39,363 nt of DNA from an uncultured Pelagibacteraceae bacterium (GTDB lineage: Bacteria; Pseudomonadota; Alphaproteobacteria; Pelagibacterales; Pelagibacteraceae). Made by a program: the position numbers and the translations under genes. Positions 25,242 through 33,707 of this stretch are shown piece after piece; within the stretch, counting starts at the first letter, position 1; every line of letters starts with the position of its first letter. The DNA is taken from contig CACKFY010000008.1 of assembly GCA_902599495.1 (NCBI GenBank), positions 1 through 39,363 of the forward strand, written 5' to 3'. Below the pieces are notes generated by a model. It searched no databases. It worked only from the letters and a program-made list of their open reading frames with translations, and was not told the DNA's origin.

Positions 25242-25619
25242 ATGTCCAAAGAAACTCAAAAAAATGTTTTCGGCGAACCTCTGGAACCTTGTTCTAATGA
25301 ACCTTTAACGGGTTGGTTTAGGGATGGATGTTGTAACACTGACAATAATGATCGTGGAGTTCATACAGTGTGTGCGAAAGTTTCTAATGAATTTTTAGAG
25401 TGGTCAAAAAAAGTAGGAAATGATTTAATCACACCGCATCCCGAGTTTGGTTTTCCTGGTTTAAAAGATGGGGATTGTTGGTGTGTTTGTGCTACTTGGT
25501 ATGCAAGGTCTATAGAAGAGAATAAAGCTTGTACTATTTTTTTAAAGAAAACAAATATCAAAACTCTTGAATTAATACCTTTAGAAAAATTAAAAAAATT
25601 TGCTGCTGATTTATCTTAG
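25242..25619 (+). CDS. DUF2237 family protein
   Basis: 125 residues matching the DUF2237 pattern: NVFGEPLEPCSNEPLTGWFRDG, GCCNTDNNDRGVHTVCA and a C-terminal GDCWCVCATWY. The conserved cysteines suggest metal binding, but the function of the family is unknown. It starts three bases after hisI and ends overlapping the convergent TPR gene by four bases. Confidence 0.92.
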   Translation: MSKETQKNVFGEPLEPCSNEPLTGWFRDGCCNTDNNDRGVHTVCAKVSNEFLEWSKKVGNDLITPHPEFGFPGLKDGDCWCVCATWYARSIEENKACTIFLKKTNIKTLELIPLEKLKKFAADLS

Positions 25620-26104
25620 TAAATTTTTGATCCTCGAGTTTTAATTATTAACTCAAGCTCTTGAAATTCTTCACAGTTACAGTTTTTAAGGACTGCTAGT
25701 CTTTCCTTTGCTTTTTCAATTCTATTTGTTTGAACATAAAGTTCACCTAAATATTCATTAATTCCATTATGCTTTGGATCTAAACTTAAGCCTTTTAAGT
25801 AAAACTTTTCTGCTTCATTAAAATTTCCTGACTTTCTTGAAGTGTAACCCATATAATTTAATATATCTGGATTATTTTTGTCTTTTTTATTTGCTGTTTC
25901 TAACTTGTTAAAAGCTTCCTTATAAAGTTTAATTGCCTTGTCTTTTTTATCTTTTTTCTCAAGCTTTCCTGCTCTTTTAATTAATTTTACAGCTTCATCA
26001 TACATTGAAATTTTTGAAGAACTTCCTCCACTATCTCCGCCTGCTGCAAGTGCAAGATTGTTTATTAAGAAAAAACTTATTAAGATAATTAGAATTTTTT
26101 TCAT
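25616..26104 (-). CDS. Secreted TPR protein
   Basis: 162 residues. A signal peptide (1-20, ending LALAAG) is followed by a Gly/Ser linker and at least three tetratricopeptide repeats; the clearest are YKEAFNKLETANKKDKNNPDILNYMG-like and the next, AEKFYLKGLSLDPKHNGINEYLG-like. Two adjacent cysteines occur in KNCNCEEF near the end. Probably periplasmic and a binding scaffold; the partner is unknown. Confidence 0.9.
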   Translation of the reverse strand: MKKILIILISFFLINNLALAAGGDSGGSSSKISMYDEAVKLIKRAGKLEKKDKKDKAIKLYKEAFNKLETANKKDKNNPDILNYMGYTSRKSGNFNEAEKFYLKGLSLDPKHNGINEYLGELYVQTNRIEKAKERLAVLKNCNCEEFQELELIIKTRGSKIY

Positions 26105-26135
26105 ATTTTAAATTTAATATTTTTTTTTTAATTTG

Positions 26136-26846
26136 TCATGCGACAGATGATCTTCCTCCGTCAACCCCAATAATCTGCCCAGTTATCCAAGAGCTATCTT
26201 TACTTAATAAAAAATTCACTAAAGAAGAAAAATCATCTCCCTCACCTATTCTTTTCAATGCATGCATTTTAGCAATACTTTCAGCCATCTTCTCATTTTT
26301 TAACATTGATCCAGCCATCTTTGATTTAGAGAGACTTGGTGCTATACAATTTACTCTAACATGTGGCGCAAACTCAGCAGCCAATGCAACAGTTAAACCT
26401 TCTACAGCTGCTTTTGCAGAACTTATAATACTATGATTTAAAAATCCCTTTCTAGCAGCAACAGTTGAAAATAAAACTATGGAACCTTTATTTTTTTTTA
26501 GTTTATCATAACTTGCTCTTATAATTTCCGTTGCAGATATAAGATTCAAATTAAAGCACTGCATGTAATCACTTTTTTTTGTAAGTTTTAAAGGCTTCAA
26601 ATCTATTGATCCAACACAAAAAGCCAAACCATCAATTTCTTCATTTTCTAAGTCGGTAATAATTTTGTCACTAAAATTTTCGTTTAATACATCGGCCACA
26701 GTGAAGGAAGAGCCAAGTTCATTTGCTAGACTTGAAACATCTTTCTCATTCCTACCTACTAAATGAGTTTTTCCACCATTTTTTTGGATATTTTTTGAGA
26801 CTGCTGATCCTATAGAACCAGTAGCGCCGATAATTAATTTTTTCAT
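26136..26846 (-). CDS. Short-chain dehydrogenase/reductase
   Basis: Rossmann SDR of 236 residues from MKKLIIGATGSIG. The longer frame to 26948 would add a 34-residue hydrophobic leader and overlap the divergent photolyase gene, so the internal ATG at 26846 was chosen. The cofactor motif GATGSIG, the serine of LFSTVAARKG, and a C-terminal ITGQIIGVDGGRSS are typical. The usual YxxxK is replaced: the aligned stretch reads NHSIISSAKAAVEG, so the catalytic tyrosine appears to be Ile or Ser while the Lys is kept. Activity may therefore be altered. Confidence 0.88.
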   Translation of the reverse strand: MKKLIIGATGSIGSAVSKNIQKNGGKTHLVGRNEKDVSSLANELGSSFTVADVLNENFSDKIITDLENEEIDGLAFCVGSIDLKPLKLTKKSDYMQCFNLNLISATEIIRASYDKLKKNKGSIVLFSTVAARKGFLNHSIISSAKAAVEGLTVALAAEFAPHVRVNCIAPSLSKSKMAGSMLKNEKMAESIAKMHALKRIGEGDDFSSLVNFLLSKDSSWITGQIIGVDGGRSSVA

Positions 26847-26931
26847 AAGGTTAAATACCATGATCTGAGAAATTGGACAGCCTAATAATGACGCGTGTAT
26901 TTTGTAATAAAAACAATATAAATTGATAGAT

Positions 26932-28413
26932 ATGAAACTATTCATCATTCTAGGAAATCAGCTTTTTAATCCAAAGTATTTAAGCCCGTATAAAGATCAC
27001 TTATTTTTTATGGCTGAAGATTATAACCTCTGCACCTTTGAAAAACATCACAAACTTAAAATACTTCTTTTTTTATCATCCATGAGATCTTTTAAAGATG
27101 AATTAAAATCCAAAAATTTCAATATTTTTTATAGAGACGGAAATAAAGATTTTAAACTTTCTTATGAAAAAAAACTTGAAAAAGTAATTAAAGAAAAAAA
27201 AATAAAAGAAATATCTTTTTTTGAAATAGAAGATAAGTTTTTTGAGAAAAGAATTTTGTCATTAACAAAAAAAAATTCTTTAAAAGTAAATCAAATAAAA
27301 ACGCCGATGTTTTTAATTAATAGAGATGAGTTTAAAAGCTATCTTACAAAAAATAAAAGGCCTTTTATGGCTAATTTTTATAAAATAGTAAGAACTAAAA
27401 TGAATTTGCTAATGAATAAGAATGGCACACCAAAAGGAAATAAATGGAGTTTTGATGAAGAAAATAGAAAAAAATTACCAAATTCAATTAAAATTCCTAA
27501 AATTTCAAAGGTTAAAGAAACTAAGGAAACTACAGTGCTTAAAAAATTTATAAGCTCTAATTTTAAAAACCATCCCGGAGATCTTGATAAATTTTGGTTT
27601 CCAACGACTAGAAAAGATGCAAACAAATGGCTAGATGAATTTTTAAAAGAGAGAATAAAATTATTTGGTGATTATGAGGATGCAGTAACAGATAAATCTA
27701 ATACTGTATTTCATAGTGCTCTAAGTCCATTAATTAATTTGGGATTAATAACTCCAAATGAGATTTTAGAGAAATTAAAAAAGATTGAAAATAAAGTTCC
27801 AATAAATTCTCTAGAAGGTTACATAAGGCAAATTATTGGTTGGAGAGAATTCATGAGAGGGATCTATCAAAATTTTGACCAAAGATTAGAGAAAACAAAT
27901 TTTTTTAATCATAAAAGAAAAATGAAAAATACTTGGTATAACGGAACAACTGGTTTAGATCCTCTCGATCACGCAATTAATAATGCAAAAAATTTTGGAT
28001 GGTCACATCATATAGAAAGGTTAATGATATTAGCAAACATCATGAATCTCTGTGAAATTCATCCTAAACAAGTTTATAAATGGTTTATGGAAATGTTTGT
28101 AGACTCTTCTGACTGGGTAATGTCTCCTAATGTTTATGGTATGGGTTTATTTAGTGACGGCGGTATATTTGCTACAAAACCATATATTTGTGGATCTAGT
28201 TATTTTTTAAAGATGATGCATTTTAAAAAAGGTCCTTGGTGTGATGTAATGGATGGACTGTATTGGAAATTTATCGACAGGCACAAAACTTTTTTTTTAA
28301 AAAACCCTCGCCTTGCGATGATGGTAAGAATTTCAGAAAAAATGAATAAAGAGAGAAAAACAAGAATATTTAAAGCAGCAAATTTTTTTATAAAAGAAAA
28401 TACAAATGGTTAA
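26932..28413 (+). CDS. PhrB-like cryptochrome/photolyase family protein, Fe-S ligands apparently absent
   Basis: 493 residues of the bacterial FeS-BCP/PhrB-type (6-4) photolyase family. Motifs include MAEDYNLCTFEKHHKLKI (N-terminal antenna domain), GYIRQIIGWREFMRGI (297-312), GWSHHIERLMILANIMNLCEIHP (356-378) and SPNVYGMGLFSDGG (398-411). The double His (359-360) at the repair site is kept. The CxxC of PhrB is missing: the region reads MMHFKKGPWCDVMDGLYW, and only Cys374, Cys420 and Cys437 lie in the catalytic half. The [4Fe-4S] cluster is therefore probably lost. The ATG at 26932 is preferred over a TTG at 26923. Followed by DUF393 and DUF2256 genes. Confidence 0.93.
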   Translation: MKLFIILGNQLFNPKYLSPYKDHLFFMAEDYNLCTFEKHHKLKILLFLSSMRSFKDELKSKNFNIFYRDGNKDFKLSYEKKLEKVIKEKKIKEISFFEIEDKFFEKRILSLTKKNSLKVNQIKTPMFLINRDEFKSYLTKNKRPFMANFYKIVRTKMNLLMNKNGTPKGNKWSFDEENRKKLPNSIKIPKISKVKETKETTVLKKFISSNFKNHPGDLDKFWFPTTRKDANKWLDEFLKERIKLFGDYEDAVTDKSNTVFHSALSPLINLGLITPNEILEKLKKIENKVPINSLEGYIRQIIGWREFMRGIYQNFDQRLEKTNFFNHKRKMKNTWYNGTTGLDPLDHAINNAKNFGWSHHIERLMILANIMNLCEIHPKQVYKWFMEMFVDSSDWVMSPNVYGMGLFSDGGIFATKPYICGSSYFLKMMHFKKGPWCDVMDGLYWKFIDRHKTFFLKNPRLAMMVRISEKMNKERKTRIFKAANFFIKENTNG

Positions 28414-28756
28414 AGTTTTTTTTAATAATTCTTGTAATATCTGTAGAACAGAAATCAATCATTATAAAAAACACAGTAATGATAATATTGGGTGGATTGA
28501 TGTTACAGACAATAAGGAAGCACAAAATATTACATCGAAATCTTATAGGGAACTTTTAAGAAGAATGCATGTTATTGAAAATGGTAAGGTTATTGATGGC
28601 GCTGAGTCATTTCTTATTATATGGAAGAATATTCCAAAATATAACTTTTTATATAAAATTTTTAAAATAAAACCCTTATTTTTTTTTCTAAATATTTTTT
28701 ATGAAATTGCTGCTTATTTTTTATTTCTTAAAAATAAACACCTTTTAAAAAAATGA
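28406..28756 (+). CDS. DUF393 (DCC) thiol-disulfide oxidoreductase-like protein
   Basis: 116-residue thioredoxin-fold protein with the CxxC pair in [11 protein letters not shown] (9-19); the family signature is DGxCx[18 protein letters not shown] and a hydrophobic C-terminal stretch ([17 protein letters not shown]) that could sit in the membrane follow. DUF393 genes commonly neighbour photolyases in proteobacteria, and here the start overlaps the photolyase stop by eight bases. The biochemical role is unknown. Confidence 0.9.
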   Translation: MVKVFFNNSCNICRTEINHYKKHSNDNIGWIDVTDNKEAQNITSKSYRELLRRMHVIENGKVIDGAESFLIIWKNIPKYNFLYKIFKIKPLFFFLNIFYEIAAYFLFLKNKHLLKK

Positions 28757-28887
28757 AAAAAAGCCAGCTTCCAAAGAAGGTTTGCCCCGTATGTAATAAA
28801 TCTTTTAATTGGCGCAAAAAATGGAGACTTAATTGGGAAAAAGTAAAATATTGTTCCAAGAAATGCTCTAAATCTAGTTCAATTTAA
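28753..28887 (+). CDS. DUF2256 zinc-binding protein
   Basis: 44 residues with the DUF2256 signature: [19 protein letters not shown] and a second pair in KYCSKKCS, giving a C-x2-C...C-x3-C zinc site. The family is often encoded next to cryptochrome/photolyase genes. The start overlaps the DUF393 stop (ATGA), which supports translation and completes a three-gene operon. Its last 14 bases overlap the 3' end of the convergent flavoprotein gene. Confidence 0.88.
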   Translation: MKKSQLPKKVCPVCNKSFNWRKKWRLNWEKVKYCSKKCSKSSSI

Positions 28888-30013
28888 AAGTAGATAATAT
28901 TATTGGTATATTTGACCTAAAATTAAAATAACCTTTATTAGAAAACTTCCAACAAAATTCATCTTCTTTTCGGGTAATAAAATTTATAGCTAAGTCATTA
29001 TTCTTAATCAATCTTTTCAAAAATGAGAAATTTTCTCCAACAGAAGGATATACAACATCAAATTTTTTAGATTTTTTCATTAAATCTATTAAACCATTTT
29101 CATCTAATAACTCAGCCTTAAATTGATATTCATTAAATTGTGATTTAATAACAGCTTTTTTATAGTCTATTACTTTTGATGATAGCTTTAGAGATCTATT
29201 TTTATTATCTAACAAAACAAAGAAAATTTTTTTGTATTTTTTTAGATCAAAAAAATCAATGTGCATTTCGTTTTCAAATACAATTAATTGTTCATTTACA
29301 TCTTCACTTTTATTAATTTGAAAAGGTGAAATTTTATATTCTCTTTTGTCAATAATCGGTAAAGCAGTCTCGTTCAACTTGACATTTTTATATTTATTAT
29401 TTGTAAATTTACTTATATTCCATGATTGGGCTAAATAATTTTTTCCTTTTGTTTGTATTCCAGCAACCCATCGCCAACTTAAAGTATTGGAAGCTGAATC
29501 ACCATCAAATAAATGTTTCATGAAAAACTCTGCTCCCTTTTGCCAAGGTAATCCTAATGTAAATATCCAAATACTTGCAAACAACATCCGAGTGTGATTA
29601 TGAAGATAATTAAAATTTTTAAGTTCGTTTACCCAATCATTAAAGCATTCAATTTCAGTCTCTCCTTTAATGGCTTTCAGATATTTATCATCTTCTGTTA
29701 TCGTCTTAAGATCTTCTATGAAATCAGTCCAAACTTTTGGTCTTAGTTCGAGCCATCCTTTCCAGTATACTCTCCAAAATATTTCTTGAATGAATTTATC
29801 TACTTTTTGGAAAGGATATTTCTTCAGTACAAGTTTTACAGTTTCATATTCGTTAATTAATCTATGGGTTATATATGGAGATAAACAAGAAACATTACTC
29901 CTGTTATTTACACCAAAATCGAAATTTCTTTTTGAATTATAATTTGAAATATCATTTTCAATATATTTATTAAGCTTATCTAAAGCTTCTGATCTCGAAG
30001 TTACAAATTGCAT
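28874..30013 (-). CDS. Photolyase-like flavoprotein with the FAD domain N-terminal
   Basis: 379 residues. The first 225 are a photolyase FAD-binding domain: [55 protein letters not shown] and [21 protein letters not shown]. The normal N-terminal antenna alpha/beta domain is absent from that end; instead residues 240-379 form an alpha/beta-type domain beginning [10 protein letters not shown]. This order is the reverse of classical photolyases. I recall similar alphaproteobacterial proteins annotated only as FAD-binding domain proteins. Repair or signalling function is unknown. The start overlaps the stop of the 66-residue gene upstream by one base. Confidence 0.9.
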   Translation of the reverse strand: MQFVTSRSEALDKLNKYIENDISNYNSKRNFDFGVNNRSNVSCLSPYITHRLINEYETVKLVLKKYPFQKVDKFIQEIFWRVYWKGWLELRPKVWTDFIEDLKTITEDDKYLKAIKGETEIECFNDWVNELKNFNYLHNHTRMLFASIWIFTLGLPWQKGAEFFMKHLFDGDSASNTLSWRWVAGIQTKGKNYLAQSWNISKFTNNKYKNVKLNETALPIIDKREYKISPFQINKSEDVNEQLIVFENEMHIDFFDLKKYKKIFFVLLDNKNRSLKLSSKVIDYKKAVIKSQFNEYQFKAELLDENGLIDLMKKSKKFDVVYPSVGENFSFLKRLIKNNDLAINFITRKEDEFCWKFSNKGYFNFRSNIPIILSTFKLN

Positions 30014-30213
30014 TAATCTTCGTCATCCCTCCAGTCATCTATGTACAATTTCCAACAAGCAAACGTTACGCAAATTATTCCAACAGAAAATCCTAGAAGC
30101 ACTCCATTTTCTTTGCCTAAATATATAGAACCATAGTGAGCACTTAAAATTGGTGGTCCTACTAGAATCAATCCAACTATAATATATCTATAAATGAAAG
30201 GAGGACGCTTCAA
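30013..30213 (-). CDS. Small two-span membrane protein
   Basis: 66 residues with two membrane segments (9-27 and 35-54) and an acidic C-terminus (DDWRDDED). Not recognised. Overlaps at both ends with its neighbours place it in an msrA-30210 gene-this gene-flavoprotein operon on the minus strand. Confidence 0.78.
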   Translation of the reverse strand: MKRPPFIYRYIIVGLILVGPPILSAHYGSIYLGKENGVLLGFSVGIICVTFACWKLYIDDWRDDED

Positions 30214-30665
30214 ATGGTGTTCCCTTGATCAAATGGTTGTGAAACGGCAGAAGTAAACCAACAATTGCTGCAATCTTTATCGCTGCCTTTTTGTACGTGC
30301 CACTCATAAAAAAATAATTTCTTATCATTGTCTAATACTTCAACACCATAAATAAAAGTATTAGGGCTATTACTAATTAAATTTATTTTATGTGACGAAT
30401 GGTTTAAAAGAATTTTATACTGCTGGCCAAGCAACATACCCTCAAATCTTTTGTATGGGCCAGTAAATTTTTTATTATCAGGGTGAGCAAAAAGCCAAGT
30501 TTGTTTTATTCCATCATTTAACTTGTTATTTTTTTTTAATGCTTCTAGTTGAATTTTTACTACATCGAAAGCAGATAAATCTTTCGATGGTTTAATCATT
30601 TCTGCATTTAGAGTATTAAATGTAAGTACAAATACAAAAGTTATAAATATTTTTTTCAATTCCAT
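30210..30665 (-). CDS. Exported protein of unknown function, possibly DUF4864-like
   Basis: 151 residues with a signal peptide (1-21, ending TLNA). The mature part opens PSKDLSAFDVVKIQLEALKKN and contains WLFAHPDNKKFTGPYKRFEGML, then beta strands and a CSNCWF pair near the end that may form a disulfide or bind metal. The pattern of FAHP-N...GP..RF..ML resembles NTF2-like DUF4864 proteins, but this is not secure. It overlaps the end of msrA by ten bases. Confidence 0.82.
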   Translation of the reverse strand: MELKKIFITFVFVLTFNTLNAEMIKPSKDLSAFDVVKIQLEALKKNNKLNDGIKQTWLFAHPDNKKFTGPYKRFEGMLLGQQYKILLNHSSHKINLISNSPNTFIYGVEVLDNDKKLFFYEWHVQKGSDKDCSNCWFTSAVSQPFDQGNTI

Positions 30666-31228
30666 ATCTTTTTTAATGTTTCTTCTCTTTTACAAGCGTT
30701 TTTGTACATTAGATAACGAATAAAATTTTTTTCATAATAATCTTGGTGATAATTTTCAGCAGGGTAAAAAATGTCAAATTTCCAAACTAAAGTAACGATT
30801 TTTTTATCAAATTTTTTCTCTATTTCTTTAAATGATTTTTCAATAAGTTCTTTTTGATTATTATTTTCAAAAAAAATCACAGATCTATAACTTTTGCCTT
30901 TATCACAAAATTGACCTGAAGCGTCGAAGGGGTCAATATTTTTCCAGTAAACATTTAATAAATCTTTATAGCTCACCACTGAAGGGTTATATGTAACCTC
31001 TATTACTTCTACGTGACCAGTATCTTTGTAAATAACATCCTCATATTTTGGATTCTTAAGATGCCCTCCCGAGTATCCAGAAATTGATGATAAAACTCCA
31101 TCTACTTGGTCATAAGATTCTTCCATACACCAAAAACAACCTCCTGCAAAATATGCTTTTTTAGTTTCTGTTGCAAATACGCTTAGGTTTATAAAATAAA
31201 TAAATAAGATTAGAACAATTTTTTTCAT
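30656..31228 (-). CDS. msrA: Peptide-methionine (S)-S-oxide reductase, exported
   Basis: 190 residues. An N-terminal signal peptide (1-20) indicates a periplasmic enzyme, less common than the cytoplasmic form. The catalytic motif GGCFWCMEESYDQVDGV gives Cys31 as nucleophile with Cys34 nearby; GYSGGHLKNPKYEDV, HVEVIEVTYNP and NYHQDYYEKN are all present. It repairs oxidised methionine in envelope proteins. Position at the head of an operon that ends in a photolyase-like flavoprotein suggests a shared oxidative or light-stress context. Confidence 0.95.
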   Translation of the reverse strand: MKKIVLILFIYFINLSVFATETKKAYFAGGCFWCMEESYDQVDGVLSSISGYSGGHLKNPKYEDVIYKDTGHVEVIEVTYNPSVVSYKDLLNVYWKNIDPFDASGQFCDKGKSYRSVIFFENNNQKELIEKSFKEIEKKFDKKIVTLVWKFDIFYPAENYHQDYYEKNFIRYLMYKNACKREETLKKIWN

Positions 31229-31252
31229 TGAAAAGATGATATATTAATTATT

Positions 31253-31417
31253 ATGAAAAACGATGATCATATTGTCATAGATGAAAACAGTGATTTAAAT
31301 AATATTATCTGTGAGGAATGTAAAAAAGAAGACGAAAGTGTAAAACAGAATTTAATTATGCATGGTTTTAAATTTTGTAATAGCTGCAAACTATCAAAAA
31401 CAATTTTTCCAATTTAA
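31253..31417 (+). CDS. 54-residue protein with two CxxC pairs
   Basis: Two pairs, Cys20/Cys23 (ICEECKK) and Cys42/Cys45 (FCNSCK), 18 residues apart, look like a zinc ribbon. The N-terminal 18 residues are acidic. It lies on the plus strand in the gap between two minus-strand genes and overlaps the YIP1-type gene stop by four bases. No clear ribosome site, but many SAR11 genes lack one. Family not recognised. Confidence 0.6.
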   Translation: MKNDDHIVIDENSDLNNIICEECKKEDESVKQNLIMHGFKFCNSCKLSKTIFPI

Positions 31418-31935
31418 AAATTTCTAAATAAAATTAAAATTGTAAATAATAAAATCGCTTGAAATAACCAGGCTACAATTACAACACCTAAAGCTCTCCA
31501 CAAAGATTTATAGTCTAAAGCAGCTCTCACCCCAACTACCATACAAGCTAACATCCAAAAAGCTGATCCAATAAAAGTTACTGCCATTAAATCTGGTGTT
31601 ACACCAAATACCCTTAATAAACCTGGAGCACTAGAAAATCCTATAGTTCTTAATAACTCACCATGATTACTCTTAGTATTTTTTTCAGGAAATAATTTTA
31701 CGCCAACAAAATAAATAATATACGCCCACACGTACCAACTGATTAGAGAAAAAATTGGAGCTAATAAAAAATTAGATGCTCCTAATTGTAAAGCGCCCAC
31801 ACCTGCAGCCATACTTGAAAGTACAACGACTAGGCCAGCTTGGATTGTTGCTGACTTATCTCGCTCCACCTCTTCATAGAGCTCAACATCAATTTTAATG
31901 GCTCTAAATATTCTATCAAATAAATTGTTAAACAT
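31414..31935 (-). CDS. YIP1 family membrane protein
   Basis: 173 residues with four to five membrane segments from about residue 30 to 168, preceded by an amphipathic N-terminus (FDRIFRAIKIDVELYEEVERDKS). The IGFSSAPGLLRVFGVTP segment followed by a C-MVVGVRAALDY stretch matches the bacterial Yip1 pattern. Function unknown. It starts six bases after the phosphatase gene and is likely co-transcribed with it. Confidence 0.85.
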   Translation of the reverse strand: MFNNLFDRIFRAIKIDVELYEEVERDKSATIQAGLVVVLSSMAAGVGALQLGASNFLLAPIFSLISWYVWAYIIYFVGVKLFPEKNTKSNHGELLRTIGFSSAPGLLRVFGVTPDLMAVTFIGSAFWMLACMVVGVRAALDYKSLWRALGVVIVAWLFQAILLFTILILFRNF

Positions 31936-31941
31936 TCAAAA

Positions 31942-32724
31942 TTAACTCTTTAATATCTTCAATAATTTATAATGCAATTTTTTATTTGAAGTTGCCAAGA
32001 TATTTCCTGCTTTTTCAGCATTTTTATTATTCCATGTGGTAATAAAACCACCAGCATTTTCCACAATTGGAATAATTGCGGCAACATCATATATTTTAAG
32101 ATTAGACTCTATTACTGCATCTAATTTACCTTCTGCAAGTAAACAATAACTGAATGCATCAAGTGTAATCCTGCTTATATTCTTATTTAATTTATCTAAC
32201 TTTTTTAAGATTTTTAAATTTTTATTTTGATTATGAAAATTGCATAGAATTTTTGTTTTTTTAAAATTAATTACCGAATTTGTTTTCAATTTTTTTTTTT
32301 TATTTTTGTCTAAAATGTATGAAGTGTTATTATAGCTAATATAGGTTTTTTTTAATTCTGGAAAATTAGCCATACCTATTATTGATTTCTTTTTGTAAAT
32401 CATGCCAACTAAATTAGACCAAGTAGGAAGACCTGCAACAAATGCCTTAGTTCCATCTATTGGGTCAATTATCCAGTAGTTTTTGTTTTTGGTTTTTTTC
32501 TCTTTAAATTCTTCTCCAATAATGCCGTCGTCGGGAAATGATTTTACAATGTAAGCTCTTATCAACTTTTCAAAACTTTTATCAAAATTAGTTACTGGAT
32601 TGAATATTTTTTTTCCTTTTGATTTATTGTTTATAATTAATTTTTTTTTTGAATTTGATTTATAAAACTTATTTAGTTTAGAGGATAAATTATATAAAAA
32701 TTTAATAGCTTTATTCTGGTCCAT
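31942..32724 (-). CDS. Inositol-monophosphatase family phosphatase, HisN-like
   Basis: 260 residues from the ATG at 32724. The frame continues to 32817, but that longer start would add a 31-residue hydrophobic stretch and overlap the divergent HPP gene. Motifs: GIIGEEF (68-73) and WIIDPIDGTKAFVAGLPTW (84-102) with Asp87 and Asp90 as metal ligands, and YDVAAIIPIVENAGG near the end. TKAFVAG points to histidinol-phosphatase (HisN) rather than CysQ; hisI in the same window is consistent with a histidine pathway. A generic sugar phosphatase remains possible. Sequence is very lysine-rich. Confidence 0.87.
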   Translation of the reverse strand: MDQNKAIKFLYNLSSKLNKFYKSNSKKKLIINNKSKGKKIFNPVTNFDKSFEKLIRAYIVKSFPDDGIIGEEFKEKKTKNKNYWIIDPIDGTKAFVAGLPTWSNLVGMIYKKKSIIGMANFPELKKTYISYNNTSYILDKNKKKKLKTNSVINFKKTKILCNFHNQNKNLKILKKLDKLNKNISRITLDAFSYCLLAEGKLDAVIESNLKIYDVAAIIPIVENAGGFITTWNNKNAEKAGNILATSNKKLHYKLLKILKS

Positions 32725-32758
32725 ATAAGTATATAACTTAATTAAAAAGTTTTTAAAT

Positions 32759-33229
32759 ATGAAAATAAATGAAAAGATAATCCCAATAATTTTAGGCTTA
32801 TCAGCGGCACTTATCATAGGAGTGTTGGCTTTTTTGAGTTTTGAGACTTCTTATGGATATTGGTTAATATTTTCTTTTGGTGCTACAACTTTTAGTGTTT
32901 TAGTATTTTATCAAGCCGACATGGCTCAACCCAAAAATGTTTTTTTTGGTCATCTTGTGTCAATAACAGTAGGTATCTTATTTAATGAAATTTTTGGAAT
33001 GTCATTTATTACTTTAGGATTAGCAGTTGGATTTGCTTTAGCCTTGATGATGTATTTTAAAGTGGAGCATCCTCCAGCGGCCGCAAATCCTTTGATAGCC
33101 CTTTTATCGGATGTATCATTTGAATTTATCTTCTTGCCTGTCTCAGCTGGAGCAATAATTATAATTATTTTGTCAATTTTAATAAACAGATATTTATTAA
33201 AAAGAAATTATCCAACAAAATTTTTCTAA
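32759..33229 (+). CDS. HPP family membrane protein
   Basis: 156 residues with four membrane segments. The family motif is VEHPPAAANPLIALL near residue 101-115, and MAQPKNVFFGHLVSITVG (about 57-74) is also typical. HPP proteins have been linked to nitrite transport in cyanobacteria/plastids, but the substrate here is unknown. It overlaps the end of the convergent tspO by four bases. Confidence 0.88.
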   Translation: MKINEKIIPIILGLSAALIIGVLAFLSFETSYGYWLIFSFGATTFSVLVFYQADMAQPKNVFFGHLVSITVGILFNEIFGMSFITLGLAVGFALALMMYFKVEHPPAAANPLIALLSDVSFEFIFLPVSAGAIIIIILSILINRYLLKRNYPTKFF

Positions 33230-33687
33230 TTATAAATAAAAATATAGCTATTTAAAATTAATGCGTATGTGCTCCATAAAAAATAAGGGATCATTAAATA
33301 ATAGCTGATCTTGTCTATTTTAAAGTATTCTTTCAAAAGAAATATGATGAACGCTAATATAATAATTAAATTTATTAATGCTAAACCTATTTGGTGAAAT
33401 CCAAAAAAGGCAATGCTCCAAGTACTATTAAAAAAAAGATGAATAAAATAAATCTTGAGAATATATTTATTTTTTGTATTAAACCAAATTTTCCATATTG
33501 CTACTGACATCAAAATATATAACGTTGTCCAAACAGGTCCAAAAACCCATGCTGGAGGATTAAAAGGTGCTAGTGTTAATTGTGAGTACCAAGGTTCTTT
33601 AAAAGCTGAAGTAGTAAAACCGCCAATTGCAGAGGCTAAAAAAGTAATGGTTAATATTATAAATAATGATAAATATTTATTATTCAT
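33226..33687 (-). CDS. tspO: TspO/MBR family protein
   Basis: 153 residues, five membrane segments, start at the ATG 33687 (MNNKYLS). A longer frame to 33747 would run into the divergent SDR. Conserved parts: WYSQLTLAPFNPPAWVFGPVWTTLYILMSVAIW (residues about 34-66), FFNSTWSIAFFGFHQIGLALI, and PYFLWSTYALILNSYI. TspO binds tetrapyrroles and relates to light and oxygen responses in Rhodobacter. The 20-base gap to the divergent SDR must contain both initiation regions. Confidence 0.92.
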   Translation of the reverse strand: MNNKYLSLFIILTITFLASAIGGFTTSAFKEPWYSQLTLAPFNPPAWVFGPVWTTLYILMSVAIWKIWFNTKNKYILKIYFIHLFFNSTWSIAFFGFHQIGLALINLIIILAFIIFLLKEYFKIDKISYYLMIPYFLWSTYALILNSYIFIYN

Positions 33688-33707
33688 TATTAAAATATAA
33701 ACTTTAT

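Noticed and set aside
26847-26948. N-terminal extension of the SDR at 26136
   Set aside because: The Rossmann motif begins at the internal ATG, and the extension overlaps the divergent photolyase start.
32725-32817. N-terminal extension of the HisN-like phosphatase
   Set aside because: It overlaps the divergent HPP gene and adds an unrelated hydrophobic stretch.
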